64,000 nt of DNA from Tepidanaerobacter sp. DTU063. Lineage in GTDB: Bacteria; Bacillota; Thermosediminibacteria; Thermosediminibacterales; Tepidanaerobacteraceae. Shown here in pieces: positions 51,448 through 61,116 of the stretch (positions are counted from its first letter, which is position 1; each line of letters begins with the position of its first letter). Under the pieces are notes generated by a model. That model was given only the letters and a program-made list of their open reading frames with translations, was not told the origin of the DNA and made no database searches. Both the position numbers and the translations under genes were made by a program. The DNA is taken from contig LFSJ01000064.1 of NCBI GenBank assembly GCA_001512695.1, forward strand, positions 1 through 64,000, written 5' to 3'.

Positions 51448-52080
51448 TCAAAGACTGAAATAATTTGAGAAAAGCTTAATAAATACAGGCGAAATGTATC
51501 CTTCTATTAATCCCGATATCACAAGAAAGAAACTGAAAATTAGATTCAACAACATATATCCGCTTATAACTTGGCGGTAGTCTTCCTGATATCTTTTAGT
51601 TCTATTTTTTATAACGGTACTAGCGAAGGTTAAGCCGGTTACTCCTATTGAAATCATACATGGTAAAATGATGAGATTTTGCGGAAAGATGGACAATATT
51701 GATAAAATTAAACCCTTTGCTCCCAATTCTTCGATTAAAAAAGCTACGGTAAATCCCAATATAAATCCCCTAAACAAAATAACAGCTAAGATAAATGGTA
51801 TACCTATGACTGAAAGCCCTAACAATATCAATAAAACAGCTGTTTTTAAGTTATTTGACATTGATAAAAAAAAGATGGATGAATAATCAACGGAAACATC
51901 ATTTACATTTGCTAAAAAACCACTTATATACCTTTGCAAATTTACAGACTGTATATCGGATAAAAAGTTTACCGTAATGCTCCCAGCAATGATACCACTA
52001 ATCAAAATAAGACTTAAGAAAATATATTTAATTATATTTCTCTTGAAATAATCTTTCAGTATTCTGGAAAAGTAATTCAT
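51448..52080 (-). CDS. spoIIM: Stage II sporulation protein M
   Basis: A membrane protein of 210 residues from ATG 52080 with GGAAGG upstream; it has five to six spans, with the recurring text GIPFILAVILFRGFILGFTV and ILSIFPQNLIILPC. SpoIIM acts with SpoIID and SpoIIP in septal peptidoglycan removal during engulfment. Its neighbours xerD and yqxK are conserved in Bacilli too. Confidence 0.92.
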   Translation of the reverse strand: MNYFSRILKDYFKRNIIKYIFLSLILISGIIAGSITVNFLSDIQSVNLQRYISGFLANVNDVSVDYSSIFFLSMSNNLKTAVLLILLGLSVIGIPFILAVILFRGFILGFTVAFLIEELGAKGLILSILSIFPQNLIILPCMISIGVTGLTFASTVIKNRTKRYQEDYRQVISGYMLLNLIFSFFLVISGLIEGYISPVFIKLFSNYFSL

Positions 52081-52148
52081 TAACGCAGTCCACCTTCCGT
52101 ACATATTCCATAGAAAATATTATGCCGGAGGGGACTGGATTATACATT

Positions 52149-53318
52149 TCAATCTAAAACCCTTCCGTAAATACCTCCTCCTCCTACCTCTATGTTCAGC
52201 TTTCCTTCTCTTGCAAGTACGATATTTTCAGCTACTCGTTCCCCGACAACTTCGGTAAGTTCGGTTTTTTCAACATTGTGGATAACATTCATCTCGGTTC
52301 CAAAATGTAAAATTAATTTTTCAATTGTTTTTTTGCCTATACCGGGAATAAATTCCAGCGGCACCTGATACTGATATAATGGCCTACCCGATGGATGAAT
52401 AGGTGTTTTATGGTCAGCGATGAGAGCAATCCTGTCAAATACTCCTAGTGTTACATCTTCGTTGTTACAAAAGGGACATTTTGTGATAGGTGATATATCC
52501 TTGGCAACATAGTTACATGCTGGACAAAAGGTCCTGTGGTATTTACCAAGTTTAGGGTCAAGGCCATAATTTGCCGCAATATAATTTCCATTATGCCCCT
52601 TAAGTGCTAAAACTAGATGCTCAAAGTCGGGAAATTGCAAATGCAGTTTATTGTATTCGCGTGCAATTTTTTCTAGGGAATGGGCATCTGAATTAGTTAA
52701 AAATGTTTTTTCTCTAAGTTCACTTATTGTATCGGCAAAATCCGTATCAGCGCTGAGCCCCAATTCAACTGAAATAATCTTATCCAAATCATCTTCGAAA
52801 GCATCTGCAAGTCTATCATAACAGCTTCCGTAAAAGCTTTTAAAAGGAGTAAAAACATGTGCCGGAATCAGCACTCCATCTAGATTTCGAACGATTTTAA
52901 ATAAATCTTTGGCGCTAAGCCGGGCTTTTTGTGAACTCAAATTTATGTTAGTTATATATTCTGAAATGACTGAAGAAAAATCCTTAATTTGTTCAAGAAA
53001 AGGAAAGAAGGCTATGCTGTGAGCAACTCCCCTTAGCTCTTCAGTCTCTATCTCTGCTCCAAAAATTACGGTAAGCTTATCTTTATATCTTGCACCTCCA
53101 CCGGATAATGGTACTAGCTTCTCTTCATTAAACTGTTCTCGTAGTTCTTCAAGAACAAAGGGTGAAGCACAATCAATTATTCCAACAATATCTAAACCTT
53201 TCTTGTTAATGCAATAGTCATAAATATTATCAAGAGTTAACCTTCTTGAAGCGGTAATCTTAATAGGCTGATTTTTTGCTTGGCCTATGTGCACGTGTAA
53301 ATCAGCAAAATATTCCAT
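52149..53318 (-). CDS. Endonuclease Q-like PHP-domain protein (YqxK)
   Basis: This 389-residue protein has an N-terminal PHP metal domain with ADLHVHIGQ and later SDAHSLEKIARE. A zinc-ribbon follows with CPACNYVAKDISPITKCPFC. The C-terminus is a helix-hairpin-helix (EFIPGIGKKTIEKLILHFGT). EndoQ of archaea cuts 5' of deaminated bases. Bacillus YqxK is a homologue, so a similar repair role is likely. The gene overlaps nudF by one base. Confidence 0.88.
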   Translation of the reverse strand: MEYFADLHVHIGQAKNQPIKITASRRLTLDNIYDYCINKKGLDIVGIIDCASPFVLEELREQFNEEKLVPLSGGGARYKDKLTVIFGAEIETEELRGVAHSIAFFPFLEQIKDFSSVISEYITNINLSSQKARLSAKDLFKIVRNLDGVLIPAHVFTPFKSFYGSCYDRLADAFEDDLDKIISVELGLSADTDFADTISELREKTFLTNSDAHSLEKIAREYNKLHLQFPDFEHLVLALKGHNGNYIAANYGLDPKLGKYHRTFCPACNYVAKDISPITKCPFCNNEDVTLGVFDRIALIADHKTPIHPSGRPLYQYQVPLEFIPGIGKKTIEKLILHFGTEMNVIHNVEKTELTEVVGERVAENIVLAREGKLNIEVGGGGIYGRVLD

Positions 53319-53860
53319 TATAAATCACCCTTAATTTGATCATATGCCAATAGCAATCCTGTTATTGTTTTACTATCGACAATTTCACCGGTTCGGATTT
53401 TGTTTATAGCTTCCTCAAAAGGCACTTTTTCAGCCTGTAAGTATTCATCAAAATCGGCATCTCTACTCTTTTTGATGAGATTCTTAGCAATGAACAGGTG
53501 CAGTATCTCATTGGAAAAACCAGGAGAGGTATAAAAACTTGTTAAGTACGTTAATTCATTGGGAAAATAACCCGTTTCCTCCATTAATTCACGTTCTACA
53601 CATACCTCCCTCGATTCACCTTCCTCAAGTTTGCCTGCAGGTATTTCCAGCAACTCCCTTTCTATGGCTTTTCGGTACTGTCTTACCATCAGTACTTCAT
53701 CATTCTCGGTAATGGCAACTACAGCAACGGCCCCCGGATGCTCCACAATTTCTCTTGTGGATTTCCTCCCGTTTGGCAATAACACTTCATCCACACGTAG
53801 CTTTAATAAATTCCCAGAAAACATCTGCTTAGAACTTAGGGTCGTTTCGTAAAATTCCAT
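53318..53860 (-). CDS. nudF: ADP-ribose pyrophosphatase NudF
   Basis: The protein has 180 residues from ATG 53860 (SD GGGAG; 10 bases upstream); the longer frame has no SD. The Nudix box (GKLEEGES, then VERELMEETGY) is complete and is preceded by IPAG. It hydrolyses ADP-ribose to AMP and ribose-5-phosphate. It heads the yqxK-spoIIM-xerD operon. Confidence 0.93.
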   Translation of the reverse strand: MEFYETTLSSKQMFSGNLLKLRVDEVLLPNGRKSTREIVEHPGAVAVVAITENDEVLMVRQYRKAIERELLEIPAGKLEEGESREVCVERELMEETGYFPNELTYLTSFYTSPGFSNEILHLFIAKNLIKKSRDADFDEYLQAEKVPFEEAINKIRTGEIVDSKTITGLLLAYDQIKGDL

Positions 53861-53940
53861 TATATGTTTCCACTCCCAAATAACATATTTTTTGCCCATA
53901 TACATATAATATTTTAAGACAAGTTTAAGGAGAGGTAAAG

Positions 53941-54105
53941 GTGGAATATATCATTCACAAAGATGGGCTTTATATCGTCGGTAAGCCTTCGGAAATAAAC
54001 CATTTTTTAAACAATAAAACGAAAATTTATAGAACATTAAAAGAGTTTCTTGACTTTGAAAATGAATATGAAAGGACATGGGCAAATAAAACTTTTATTC
54101 TTTAA
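53941..54105 (+). CDS. Small + strand protein of unknown function
   Basis: A 54-residue protein starting at GTG 53941 with a very good SD (AAGGAGAGG) and ending at TAA 54105. It reads VEYIIHKDGLYIVGKPSEIN and ends in TWANKTFIL. It lies between divergent nudF and convergent spo0A, and a strong terminator follows ten bases later. The three signals together (SD, frame, terminator) make a real gene likely. No family recognised. Confidence 0.6.
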   Translation: MEYIIHKDGLYIVGKPSEINHFLNNKTKIYRTLKEFLDFENEYERTWANKTFIL

Positions 54106-54114
54106 AAAAATCAA

Positions 54115-54144
54115 GTCGCAAAGTGCTCTATATAACTTTGCGAC
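54115..54144. terminator. Strong hairpin after small + strand gene
   Basis: GTCGCAAAGT (54115-54124), ten-base loop, ACTTTGCGAC (54135-54144), ten perfect pairs, without a clear T-run. It may end both the small gene and spo0A. The rest of 54145-54278 holds no gene. Confidence 0.65.
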
Positions 54145-54278
54145 ATGATATACATATCACTATTAATTAAATTTAGTCTTATCTGAATTCAGTTAAAACT
54201 ATAATGCTTTTATAATTGCCTAAAGCAACAAACCACCCGTATTTAGTCTCCAAAACCAAATCAAGTTTATAAATAAGC

Positions 54279-55061
54279 TTATCCCACCTTCAGCTCCATT
54301 CTCAGTTTATCCGAAATCAATGCAATGAACTCCGAATTTGTGGGTTTTCCTCTATCTTTTGTGGTGGTAAATCCAAAAAGGTTGTTTAAAGTTTCCACAC
54401 ACCCTCTATTCCAAGCCACTTCTATAGCATGCCTTATGGCCCTTTCCACTCTGCTAGGAGTCGTATTGTATTTTTTTGCTATGCTGGGATACAATTCTTT
54501 GGTTACTGCAGATAACAATTCTACATCATTTATCACCATAGATATGGCTTCACGGATATAAAAATAACCTTTTATGTGAGCCGGGATCCCTATTTCATGG
54601 ATAATATTTGTAATTTGAGCCTCTAGATTATCAGCTGAAAATCCTGCATTTCTTTTTTGCGTTTGCTGCACAAAAGGTGTGTTGACGTCAACCATCTGCC
54701 TTACGCGGTCAATCAAAATATTTAAGTCGAAAGGTTTAACAATGTAATAATCGGCACCTAGAGAAATTGCTTTTTGAGTAATCTTATCTTGACCTACAGC
54801 TGATAGAACAATGATTTTGGGTCTTTCCGGTTCATTAGATAACCGTTCTATTACACCTAATCCATCAAGATTAGGCATAATCAAATCGAGGATTAAAACT
54901 TCAGGTCTAAATTGGTCAACTTTTTCTAAAGCATCCAATCCATCATGGGCTACGCCAACAACTTTGATATCCTTTTGACTTTCGAAAAATTCAACCACCA
55001 AATTGCAAAACTCTTTGTTGTCGTCAGCAATTAACAATTTCACTGACTGTTCTTCCAACAT
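54279..55061 (-). CDS. spo0A: Sporulation master regulator Spo0A
   Basis: The protein (260 residues) has a receiver domain with LIADDNKEF and the phosphorylated aspartate in [12 protein letters not shown]. The Spo0A-specific effector domain has [19 protein letters not shown] and [20 protein letters not shown] at the C-terminus. When phosphorylated it binds 0A boxes (TGTCGAA) and starts sporulation. It follows spoIVB, the usual order, and has a sigma-H promoter upstream that overlaps a 0A box. Confidence 0.97.
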   Translation of the reverse strand: MLEEQSVKLLIADDNKEFCNLVVEFFESQKDIKVVGVAHDGLDALEKVDQFRPEVLILDLIMPNLDGLGVIERLSNEPERPKIIVLSAVGQDKITQKAISLGADYYIVKPFDLNILIDRVRQMVDVNTPFVQQTQKRNAGFSADNLEAQITNIIHEIGIPAHIKGYFYIREAISMVINDVELLSAVTKELYPSIAKKYNTTPSRVERAIRHAIEVAWNRGCVETLNNLFGFTTTKDRGKPTNSEFIALISDKLRMELKVG

Positions 55062-55099
55062 TAAAAACCCCCCTATGAATAATTTACTGATAAATGATT

Positions 55100-55125
55100 A
55101 ATTCGACAAAGACTGGAATTTTCCT
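55100..55125 (-). promoter_or_regulatory. Sigma-H promoter of spo0A with 0A box
   Basis: On the minus strand AGGAAAA (55119-55125), 11-base spacer, then GTCGAATT. TGTCGAA (55102-55108) is the Spo0A-binding box and overlaps the -10, so Spo0A would regulate its own gene. The arrangement is like that in B. subtilis. Confidence 0.75.
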
Positions 55126-55150
55126 CCTTGTATTCCATATTTTGTTTAAA

Positions 55151-56437
55151 TTATATTTTTTCACGGTTGCCTACGGTATTAATCTCATTTAACATCCATT
55201 CAACAAATATGCCGTACCCTTTTGTCGGATCATTTACGAATACATGTGTTACTGCACCAACTATATAACCATTTTGGATTATAGGACTTCCGCTCATGCC
55301 TTGTATAATACCGCCGGTTTTTGCGATAAGCTCTTCATCAGTTATTTTTATTATCATGCCTTTATCATTAGGATGAGATTGTTTTATTATCTTTTGTATC
55401 TCTATATCAAATTCCTGTATTCTTTCTCCTTCAATTACCGTCAAAATCTTTGCCTTGCCTTCTTGAACTTGATTTATGGTAGCAACGGGAAGAGAATCGT
55501 AAAATGGGTTCTCAAAGGAATAACGAGCTTCTCCGAAAATACCAAAAGGAGTATTTGCAACTATTGTGCCAATAATTTTGTCTTCATTTACAAAAACTCC
55601 TTTCTTTTCTCCAGGCTGATTTTTTTTGCCAGGTGTTATTGAAGATATTTTAGCTCGAATTATCTCTCCTTGGCCTACCTCTATAATTTTCCCCGTATCT
55701 GCGTCCGAAATAATATGACCTAAAGCACCATAAAAATTTGATTTTGGGTCGTAAAAAGTTAATGTTCCAACTCCTGCTGCTATGTCCCTTACCCACAATC
55801 CAATCTGATAATAACCTAAATTGTTTTTTACAGGACTTAATGTTACATTGAAGGTCTCCCCATTTCTTTTTACAGCAAGGTTTACGGTTTTCTGCTTGTC
55901 AATTAATCTTGTCAACTCTTCTGCCTGATTGATTTTTTGGTTGTTAACCATAACAATGGTATCGCCCACCTGTATGCCCGCATCCTGTGCAGGCTGATGT
56001 CTGCGGCCTTTTTCATCAATTACAGATGCTAATCCCACTACTATCACGCCATTTGGCCTCAGCTTCACTCCAAGTGAATGCCCCCCCGGGACAACCCTGG
56101 TTTCAGGTAATACATATACTTTCAACCTCTTTACCGGTATAAAACCTAATAATCTAAACTCTAAATTGTATGCCCCCTGACTAGATGATTTTAAGACAAG
56201 AGGCTCTTTTAAATTTATTGTAAGCTTATCTTTTATATAGTTACCATTAACAAAAAAAGGGGCTTTACAAAATAGTTGTAAGGTCATTGGAGCTTCAAGC
56301 TCAAGCCTTTGCTCTTTTCCCTCAATTAATTTTATTTCATCCGGCAAATCAACGAGAAAAATATTGATGAAAGTAGAAGCAAAAATCAGTACTAATAAAA
56401 AAAACATGGCAAATTTATTCAATTTTGTTTTTTGCAT
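55151..56437 (-). CDS. spoIVB: SpoIVB serine peptidase
   Basis: This 428-residue protein has one N-terminal membrane segment, a PDZ domain (about 125-215; DAGIQVGDTIVMVNNQKI) and an S55 peptidase domain with GALGHIISDADTGK (His) and QGMSGSPIIQNG (Ser). In the forespore it cleaves SpoIVFA so that sigma-K is activated. It is between recN and spo0A, the conserved order. Confidence 0.95.
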   Translation of the reverse strand: MQKTKLNKFAMFFLLVLIFASTFINIFLVDLPDEIKLIEGKEQRLELEAPMTLQLFCKAPFFVNGNYIKDKLTINLKEPLVLKSSSQGAYNLEFRLLGFIPVKRLKVYVLPETRVVPGGHSLGVKLRPNGVIVVGLASVIDEKGRRHQPAQDAGIQVGDTIVMVNNQKINQAEELTRLIDKQKTVNLAVKRNGETFNVTLSPVKNNLGYYQIGLWVRDIAAGVGTLTFYDPKSNFYGALGHIISDADTGKIIEVGQGEIIRAKISSITPGKKNQPGEKKGVFVNEDKIIGTIVANTPFGIFGEARYSFENPFYDSLPVATINQVQEGKAKILTVIEGERIQEFDIEIQKIIKQSHPNDKGMIIKITDEELIAKTGGIIQGMSGSPIIQNGYIVGAVTHVFVNDPTKGYGIFVEWMLNEINTVGNREKI

Positions 56438-56589
56438 TCTTTCACTCCCGACTTAAGTGCATACTTGATGATAAAAAAAACAATGTGGATTAGTGACTGA
56501 AAATAAACTTTCCTACGAGTTATAAGATAACCTTAACAAAATCTTTTTATACTGCATAATCGGGAGTCAATTTTTGCAAAATAAGAACA

Positions 56590-56617
56590 AAAAAAGCCTT
56601 GCAATTGTTGCAAGGCT
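56590..56617 (-). terminator. Terminator of recN
   Basis: AGCCTTGCAA (56595-56604), loop TTG, TTGCAAGGCT (56608-56617), T-run on the minus strand. It isolates the argR-recN part from spoIVB. Confidence 0.92.
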
Positions 56618-56635
56618 CGGCTTAAAACTCAAATA

Positions 56636-58363
56636 TTAAATTGACTCCTTTATCTTTTTTGCCATATTTAGCATCTCTTGAGCATGGGCAAGGGTATTTT
56701 TCGTTATTTTGGCGCCACCTAGCATTCGCGCAAGCTCATTTATCCTATCCTGGCCTTCGATTCGGTATACTCTCGTTGAAGTATGCTCATCAACACTTTC
56801 TTTTTTTATTAAATAATGAAAATCTCCGATGCTTGCAATTTGCGGAGAGTGCGTTACGCATAAGATTTGATGCTGCCTGGCAAGTTTTGATAGCTTTTCT
56901 CCCACTGCCTGGGCTGTTCTGCCACCAATGCCGGCATCTATTTCATCAAAGATTAAGCATGAAATTTTATCAACCTTGGCCAGAATGCTTTTTAACGCCA
57001 ACATTATCCGCGACGATTCGCCGCCTGAAATGATTTTTGCCAAAGGTTTTAACGGTTCTCCCGGGTTTGTAGATATCAAAAATTCAACTTCGTCAATGCC
57101 GTCTTCAGTTATTGATACCACTTCATCGCCTAAATCTATTCCATTCGGGTCCTTTTGTATCCTAATTTCCACTTTAAATACAACGTTTTTCATACCTAAG
57201 TCTTTCAACTCTTTTGAAATACTGTCTTCTAATTGTTGTGCTATACTCTGCCTTTGCTCATGTAACTTAATCGCGCTTTTGCTAAGCTCTGATTCGATTT
57301 TAGCAAGTTTTGTTTTTAGCTCCTCGATTTCCTCGTTTATATTAAAAGCTAAATCCAATTCGGCTGCAATTTGCGCTTTATAATCCAATAGTTCGGCAAT
57401 GCTTTTATTATATTTTGATTTAAGTCTATCTAATAGTTCCAATCTCCTATTTATCTCATCAAGCCTGCCCATGTCAAAATCTATTGAATCCCTAAGATTG
57501 CGCAGGTTGGATGAGATGTCCTCTAGTTCATACAATATATTTTTTAGGGACTCAGTAATGTTATCTACAGGTGCATAAAAAATAACAATCTTTTCAAGGC
57601 AATCTATAACCTTGCTAAGGCAGTCAGTTACGGACAGATTTTCGAGGCCATGGTATAAAATACTGTATGCGAAATCTAAAGCGCTGAAGATCTTCTCAGC
57701 GTTTTCAAGAATCTCCCTATCTTCTCGCAATGCCGTATCTTCGTCAGCTTTTAATTGTGCCTTTTCTAACTCATTAAGCTCATATCTTAACCTGTCCTGT
57801 TCCCTATGAAAATCCATATGTCTTTTTTGTAACTGGCTAATTTTGTTTTGTATCTGGCAGTATTCTTTGTAAAGATTTTTTACTTCCTTCTTGGATTTTG
57901 ATACATCTTCATAACCAAGGGAATCTAAAATTCTAATATGATTTTTGCTATCAAGAAGTGATTGATGCTCATGTTGTCCGTGTATATCTATAATTAGTTT
58001 GCCTACTCGTTTGAGTGCAGAGGCAGGAACCATTTTGCCATTCAACCTAGAAATACTTCGCCCCTGGATATTTATTTCTCTCGTTATTATTAGCGTATTA
58101 TCTTCCGGTTCAATGCCATATTCTTTTAATACCTCATCCACACCTTCATCTTCATATTCAAATGCTGCTTCAACGCTGGCATTCTGCCGTCCAGTGCGGA
58201 TAAATTCAGTATAAGCTCTTTCACCAATGATGAGATTTATAGCATCAATAATGATCGATTTGCCTGCTCCCGTTTCGCCGGTGAGAATGTTTAATCCAGG
58301 ACCAAAATCAATGGATATATTGTCAATTAGAGCATAGTTTTTAATACAGAGGTTAAGGAGCAT
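56636..58363 (-). CDS. recN: DNA repair protein RecN
   Basis: An SMC-like protein (575 residues) from ATG 58363 (SD GGAGG). Walker A GETGAGKSI near residue 33, two long coiled coils around residues 150-370, then ISGGESSRIMLALKSI (signature) and IFDEIDAGIGG (Walker B). RecN gathers DNA at double-strand breaks. It belongs to the conserved argR-recN-spoIVB order. Confidence 0.96.
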   Translation of the reverse strand: MLLNLCIKNYALIDNISIDFGPGLNILTGETGAGKSIIIDAINLIIGERAYTEFIRTGRQNASVEAAFEYEDEGVDEVLKEYGIEPEDNTLIITREINIQGRSISRLNGKMVPASALKRVGKLIIDIHGQHEHQSLLDSKNHIRILDSLGYEDVSKSKKEVKNLYKEYCQIQNKISQLQKRHMDFHREQDRLRYELNELEKAQLKADEDTALREDREILENAEKIFSALDFAYSILYHGLENLSVTDCLSKVIDCLEKIVIFYAPVDNITESLKNILYELEDISSNLRNLRDSIDFDMGRLDEINRRLELLDRLKSKYNKSIAELLDYKAQIAAELDLAFNINEEIEELKTKLAKIESELSKSAIKLHEQRQSIAQQLEDSISKELKDLGMKNVVFKVEIRIQKDPNGIDLGDEVVSITEDGIDEVEFLISTNPGEPLKPLAKIISGGESSRIMLALKSILAKVDKISCLIFDEIDAGIGGRTAQAVGEKLSKLARQHQILCVTHSPQIASIGDFHYLIKKESVDEHTSTRVYRIEGQDRINELARMLGGAKITKNTLAHAQEMLNMAKKIKESI

Positions 58364-58376
58364 CAAATTTGCCTCC

Positions 58377-58823
58377 TTATCTCAAAATTTCTTCCAATCT
58401 GTCCATAATATCCCTGACAACCTTTTTAGACTTGGCTACAACTAAAATAGTATTGTCACCGGCCACTGTGCCTAATACATCATTCCAGTCGAGGACATCT
58501 ATAGCTTCAGCAACTGCAGAAGCTGTTCCCGAAGATGTTTTAATTACAATAATGTTTTCTGATGCAGCAAAGCTAATGATGGATTCTTTAAATATCCTAA
58601 GCAATCTATCTGATGATAGAGAAGTTCTCTCAGGTTCTGCATAGCAGTAGTGTTCGTTGTTTCGTAAAACCTTAACTAATCTCAGTTCTTTTATATCTCT
58701 AGACACGGTAGCTTGAGTTACTTTAAAGCCTTCCTTCCTAAGTTCCTCTGCCAATTCTTCTTGGGTTTGTATGGGTTTTTCCCTTATGATTTCTCTTATC
58801 TTCAAGTGTCTTTTTTGCTTCAT
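58377..58823 (-). CDS. argR: Arginine repressor ArgR
   Basis: This 148-residue protein starts at ATG 58823 after GGAGAGG; the longer frame has no SD. N-terminal winged helix (MKQKRHLKIREII; VTQATVSRDIKEL) and C-terminal oligomer domain with GTVAGDNTILVV (arginine-binding GTxxGDDT-like loop). It senses arginine and represses arginine genes. It lies between nadK and recN. Confidence 0.94.
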   Translation of the reverse strand: MKQKRHLKIREIIREKPIQTQEELAEELRKEGFKVTQATVSRDIKELRLVKVLRNNEHYCYAEPERTSLSSDRLLRIFKESIISFAASENIIVIKTSSGTASAVAEAIDVLDWNDVLGTVAGDNTILVVAKSKKVVRDIMDRLEEILR

Positions 58824-58856
58824 AAAGCACCTCTCCACCCTTAATATCCCGCACAT

Positions 58857-59705
58857 TCATTCACTCAATTTTTTTCTAAGCAAATCGTAAAAACTCCTCT
58901 TTTTGATGCGTATCAAGCGAGTTGAAAAAGATGATTTGTTCACTATTACCGTATCCTTAGGCAATAATTTGTAACCCTCCTGGCCATCCACCGTCAACAT
59001 TACTTCAGGATGGTCTGCCAAAACTGTAACTTTAATCACATCATCCTGAGAAAGGATAATTGAACGACTGTGCAATGTGTGAGGACAAATCGGAGTCAAT
59101 AAGAGGAGGTTCATATCAGGTCTTATTATTGGGCCGCCGGCAGATAAGGAGTAGGCAGTGGAGCCTGTTGGCGTAGATATTATCAGCCCATCCGCCGGAT
59201 AAGTGTCCACGTAAGCTTCATTGGCATATGTCTTGAGTCTTATTAGTCTTGCGAAGGGACCTTTGGTTATAACTATATCATTGAGGGCTAAAAATTCAGT
59301 CAAGACTTTCTCGTTTCGAATAACTTTTGCCTCCAGCATCATTCGAACATCAATATCGTACTCTTTGTTGTGAAAACATTCTAGGTCAGTGAATAAATCA
59401 CCGAGTTCAACTTCGGTTAAAAATCCCACATGACCCATATTTATACCCAAAATAGGTATTTTATGTTGTGCAACAAGTCTAGCTACACCTAAAAGAGTTC
59501 CATCGCCGCCTAGCGTAACTGCCACATCTATTTTGCTGGTAAGCTCAGCAGGGTCTGCTGAAAGGTAGGACATGTCTAGCAATTCCGCAACTTCCATAGA
59601 AAGTTTTACTCGATAAGCTCTATCTTCAAACCATGTAACCAAACTTTTTGCGACTTTTATCATATTTTTTTTGCGTATATTTGGGAAGACACCTACAGTT
59701 AGCAT
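58857..59705 (-). CDS. nadK: NAD kinase
   Basis: The protein has 282 residues. GGDGTLLGVARL with the catalytic aspartate and STPTGSTAYSLSAGGPI are the NAD kinase signatures. It makes NADP from NAD and ATP or polyphosphate. It is part of the conserved tlyA-nadK-argR-recN operon; the gap to argR is 33 bases. Confidence 0.95.
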   Translation of the reverse strand: MLTVGVFPNIRKKNMIKVAKSLVTWFEDRAYRVKLSMEVAELLDMSYLSADPAELTSKIDVAVTLGGDGTLLGVARLVAQHKIPILGINMGHVGFLTEVELGDLFTDLECFHNKEYDIDVRMMLEAKVIRNEKVLTEFLALNDIVITKGPFARLIRLKTYANEAYVDTYPADGLIISTPTGSTAYSLSAGGPIIRPDMNLLLLTPICPHTLHSRSIILSQDDVIKVTVLADHPEVMLTVDGQEGYKLLPKDTVIVNKSSFSTRLIRIKKRSFYDLLRKKLSE

Positions 59706-59706
59706 T

Positions 59707-60228
59707 TTATCCTCCTCTAGTTAAAAAGCCAACAACGAAACCTACTATAAATAAGAACAATAATATAAGTAAGTGCTTAAAGTATGTGGTTTTTTCATAA
59801 TTTATTATAGAGTACTCTACGGTCCTCAATCTTTGTTTTTCCATGTCAACTAAGATTAAACCGCTTGGACGGTACACCATGAAATATTCTAGCAATTGCC
59901 GCCGCGTATCTGCGTACTTGGGAGATGTTACTTTATCACCTGTTTTTACTTCAGCAACGTAAATTTTATTGCCTTTTTTCACAATCATATCAGCTTTGAC
60001 TGTTACTTTGTGAGCTTTATTATCAATAAATAATGTATACGATGATTCTTTTTGTAAATCAAGTATCTCAAAGCCATTATTCTCCATAAACTTTATGGCT
60101 TTATGTTCACCTCTTTTGGCCTTCTTCATTCTCTTTATTAGCTGCAGCTTTCTTATGTATTTAATAATATTTATTGTCAAAAAGATACCTATTATTGCAC
60201 CAAATATTAAATAATATATAATATCCAT
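59707..60228 (-). CDS. Membrane-anchored PDDEXK-type nuclease-like protein
   Basis: The product has 173 residues from ATG 60228 (AAGGG upstream). There is a transmembrane helix at each end (N-terminal IIYYLIFGAIIGIFLTINII and C-terminal HLLILLFLFIVGFVVGF). Between them lies a domain with VTVKADMIVKKGNKIYVAEV followed by KTG: the D...E-x-K arrangement of PDDEXK nucleases. A role in DNA handling is possible but untested. It is inserted between tlyA and nadK, with a one-base gap to nadK. Confidence 0.65.
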   Translation of the reverse strand: MDIIYYLIFGAIIGIFLTINIIKYIRKLQLIKRMKKAKRGEHKAIKFMENNGFEILDLQKESSYTLFIDNKAHKVTVKADMIVKKGNKIYVAEVKTGDKVTSPKYADTRRQLLEYFMVYRPSGLILVDMEKQRLRTVEYSIINYEKTTYFKHLLILLFLFIVGFVVGFLTRGG

Positions 60229-60312
60229 TTTTAAACCCTTCAAGATCTTCAGTATCACTATGATAGCTTTTCCTCGCTATTGCTATATTTCTACAAAAAA
60301 ATAAAAATTCCT

Positions 60313-61116
60313 TTAAGTCAGTTCTAGATGCGATTTTTTTACAACTTCCTCTATTTTAACAGAGTGACCAATTAATGGGCTTTTCCTAAAATGTGATAGA
60401 TACTCAATGTTGCCCTTGGGGCCCTTTATCGGAGAAAAGGTGAGGTTATATATATGGAAATTGTTTTCCTTAGCATCATTGATGACTTTTTCAATGGCTT
60501 TTATGTGTAAATTATAGTCTCTCACAACTCCTTTTTTACCTACATCTTTTCTACCTACTTCAAATTGTGGCTTTATAAGTGTGATTAAGTCGCCATCTTC
60601 TTTCAGCAGTGTATAAAAAGGCTTGAATACTTTAGCAAGGGAAATGAATGACAAGTCAGCCGTAATAATATCCACCTTTTCGCCTATGTCTTCCAACGTC
60701 AAATACCTTACGTTTTTTCTTTCAAGTACAATTACTCTCGCATCCTCCCTCAGTTTGTACGCAAGCTGACCGTACCCCACATCCACAGCGTATATTCTTT
60801 TTGCGCCCCTTTGCAACATGCAGTCGGTAAAACCCCCGGTAGAAGCGCCTGCATCTAGTGCGATCTTATCTTTTACCTGTACATCAAATAGGTCAAGGGC
60901 TTTTTCTAGCTTCAACCCCCCTCTACTGACGTAGGGAATAGCTTTATTTTTAAGGACTATATGGCTGTCAACATCAACTGCCGTACCAGGCTTATCTATG
61001 ATTTGATTGTTAACCATGACATTGCCACACATTATTTCAGCTTTTGCTTTCTCCCGGCTTTCGATTATGCCTTTATTTACTAATAACATATCTAATCTTA
61101 TTTTGTTCTGGCTCAC
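60313..61116 (-). CDS. tlyA: rRNA 2'-O-methyltransferase TlyA
   Basis: The protein (267 residues) has an N-terminal S4 domain (RLDMLLVNKGIIESREKAKA) and an FtsJ-like methyltransferase domain with LDAGASTGGFTDCMLQRGAK (SAM loop), ITADLSFISL and KPQFE. TlyA methylates 2'-O positions in 16S and 23S rRNA. The start overlaps the OapA stop by four bases (coupling). Confidence 0.92.
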   Translation of the reverse strand: MSQNKIRLDMLLVNKGIIESREKAKAEIMCGNVMVNNQIIDKPGTAVDVDSHIVLKNKAIPYVSRGGLKLEKALDLFDVQVKDKIALDAGASTGGFTDCMLQRGAKRIYAVDVGYGQLAYKLREDARVIVLERKNVRYLTLEDIGEKVDIITADLSFISLAKVFKPFYTLLKEDGDLITLIKPQFEVGRKDVGKKGVVRDYNLHIKAIEKVINDAKENNFHIYNLTFSPIKGPKGNIEYLSHFRKSPLIGHSVKIEEVVKKSHLELT

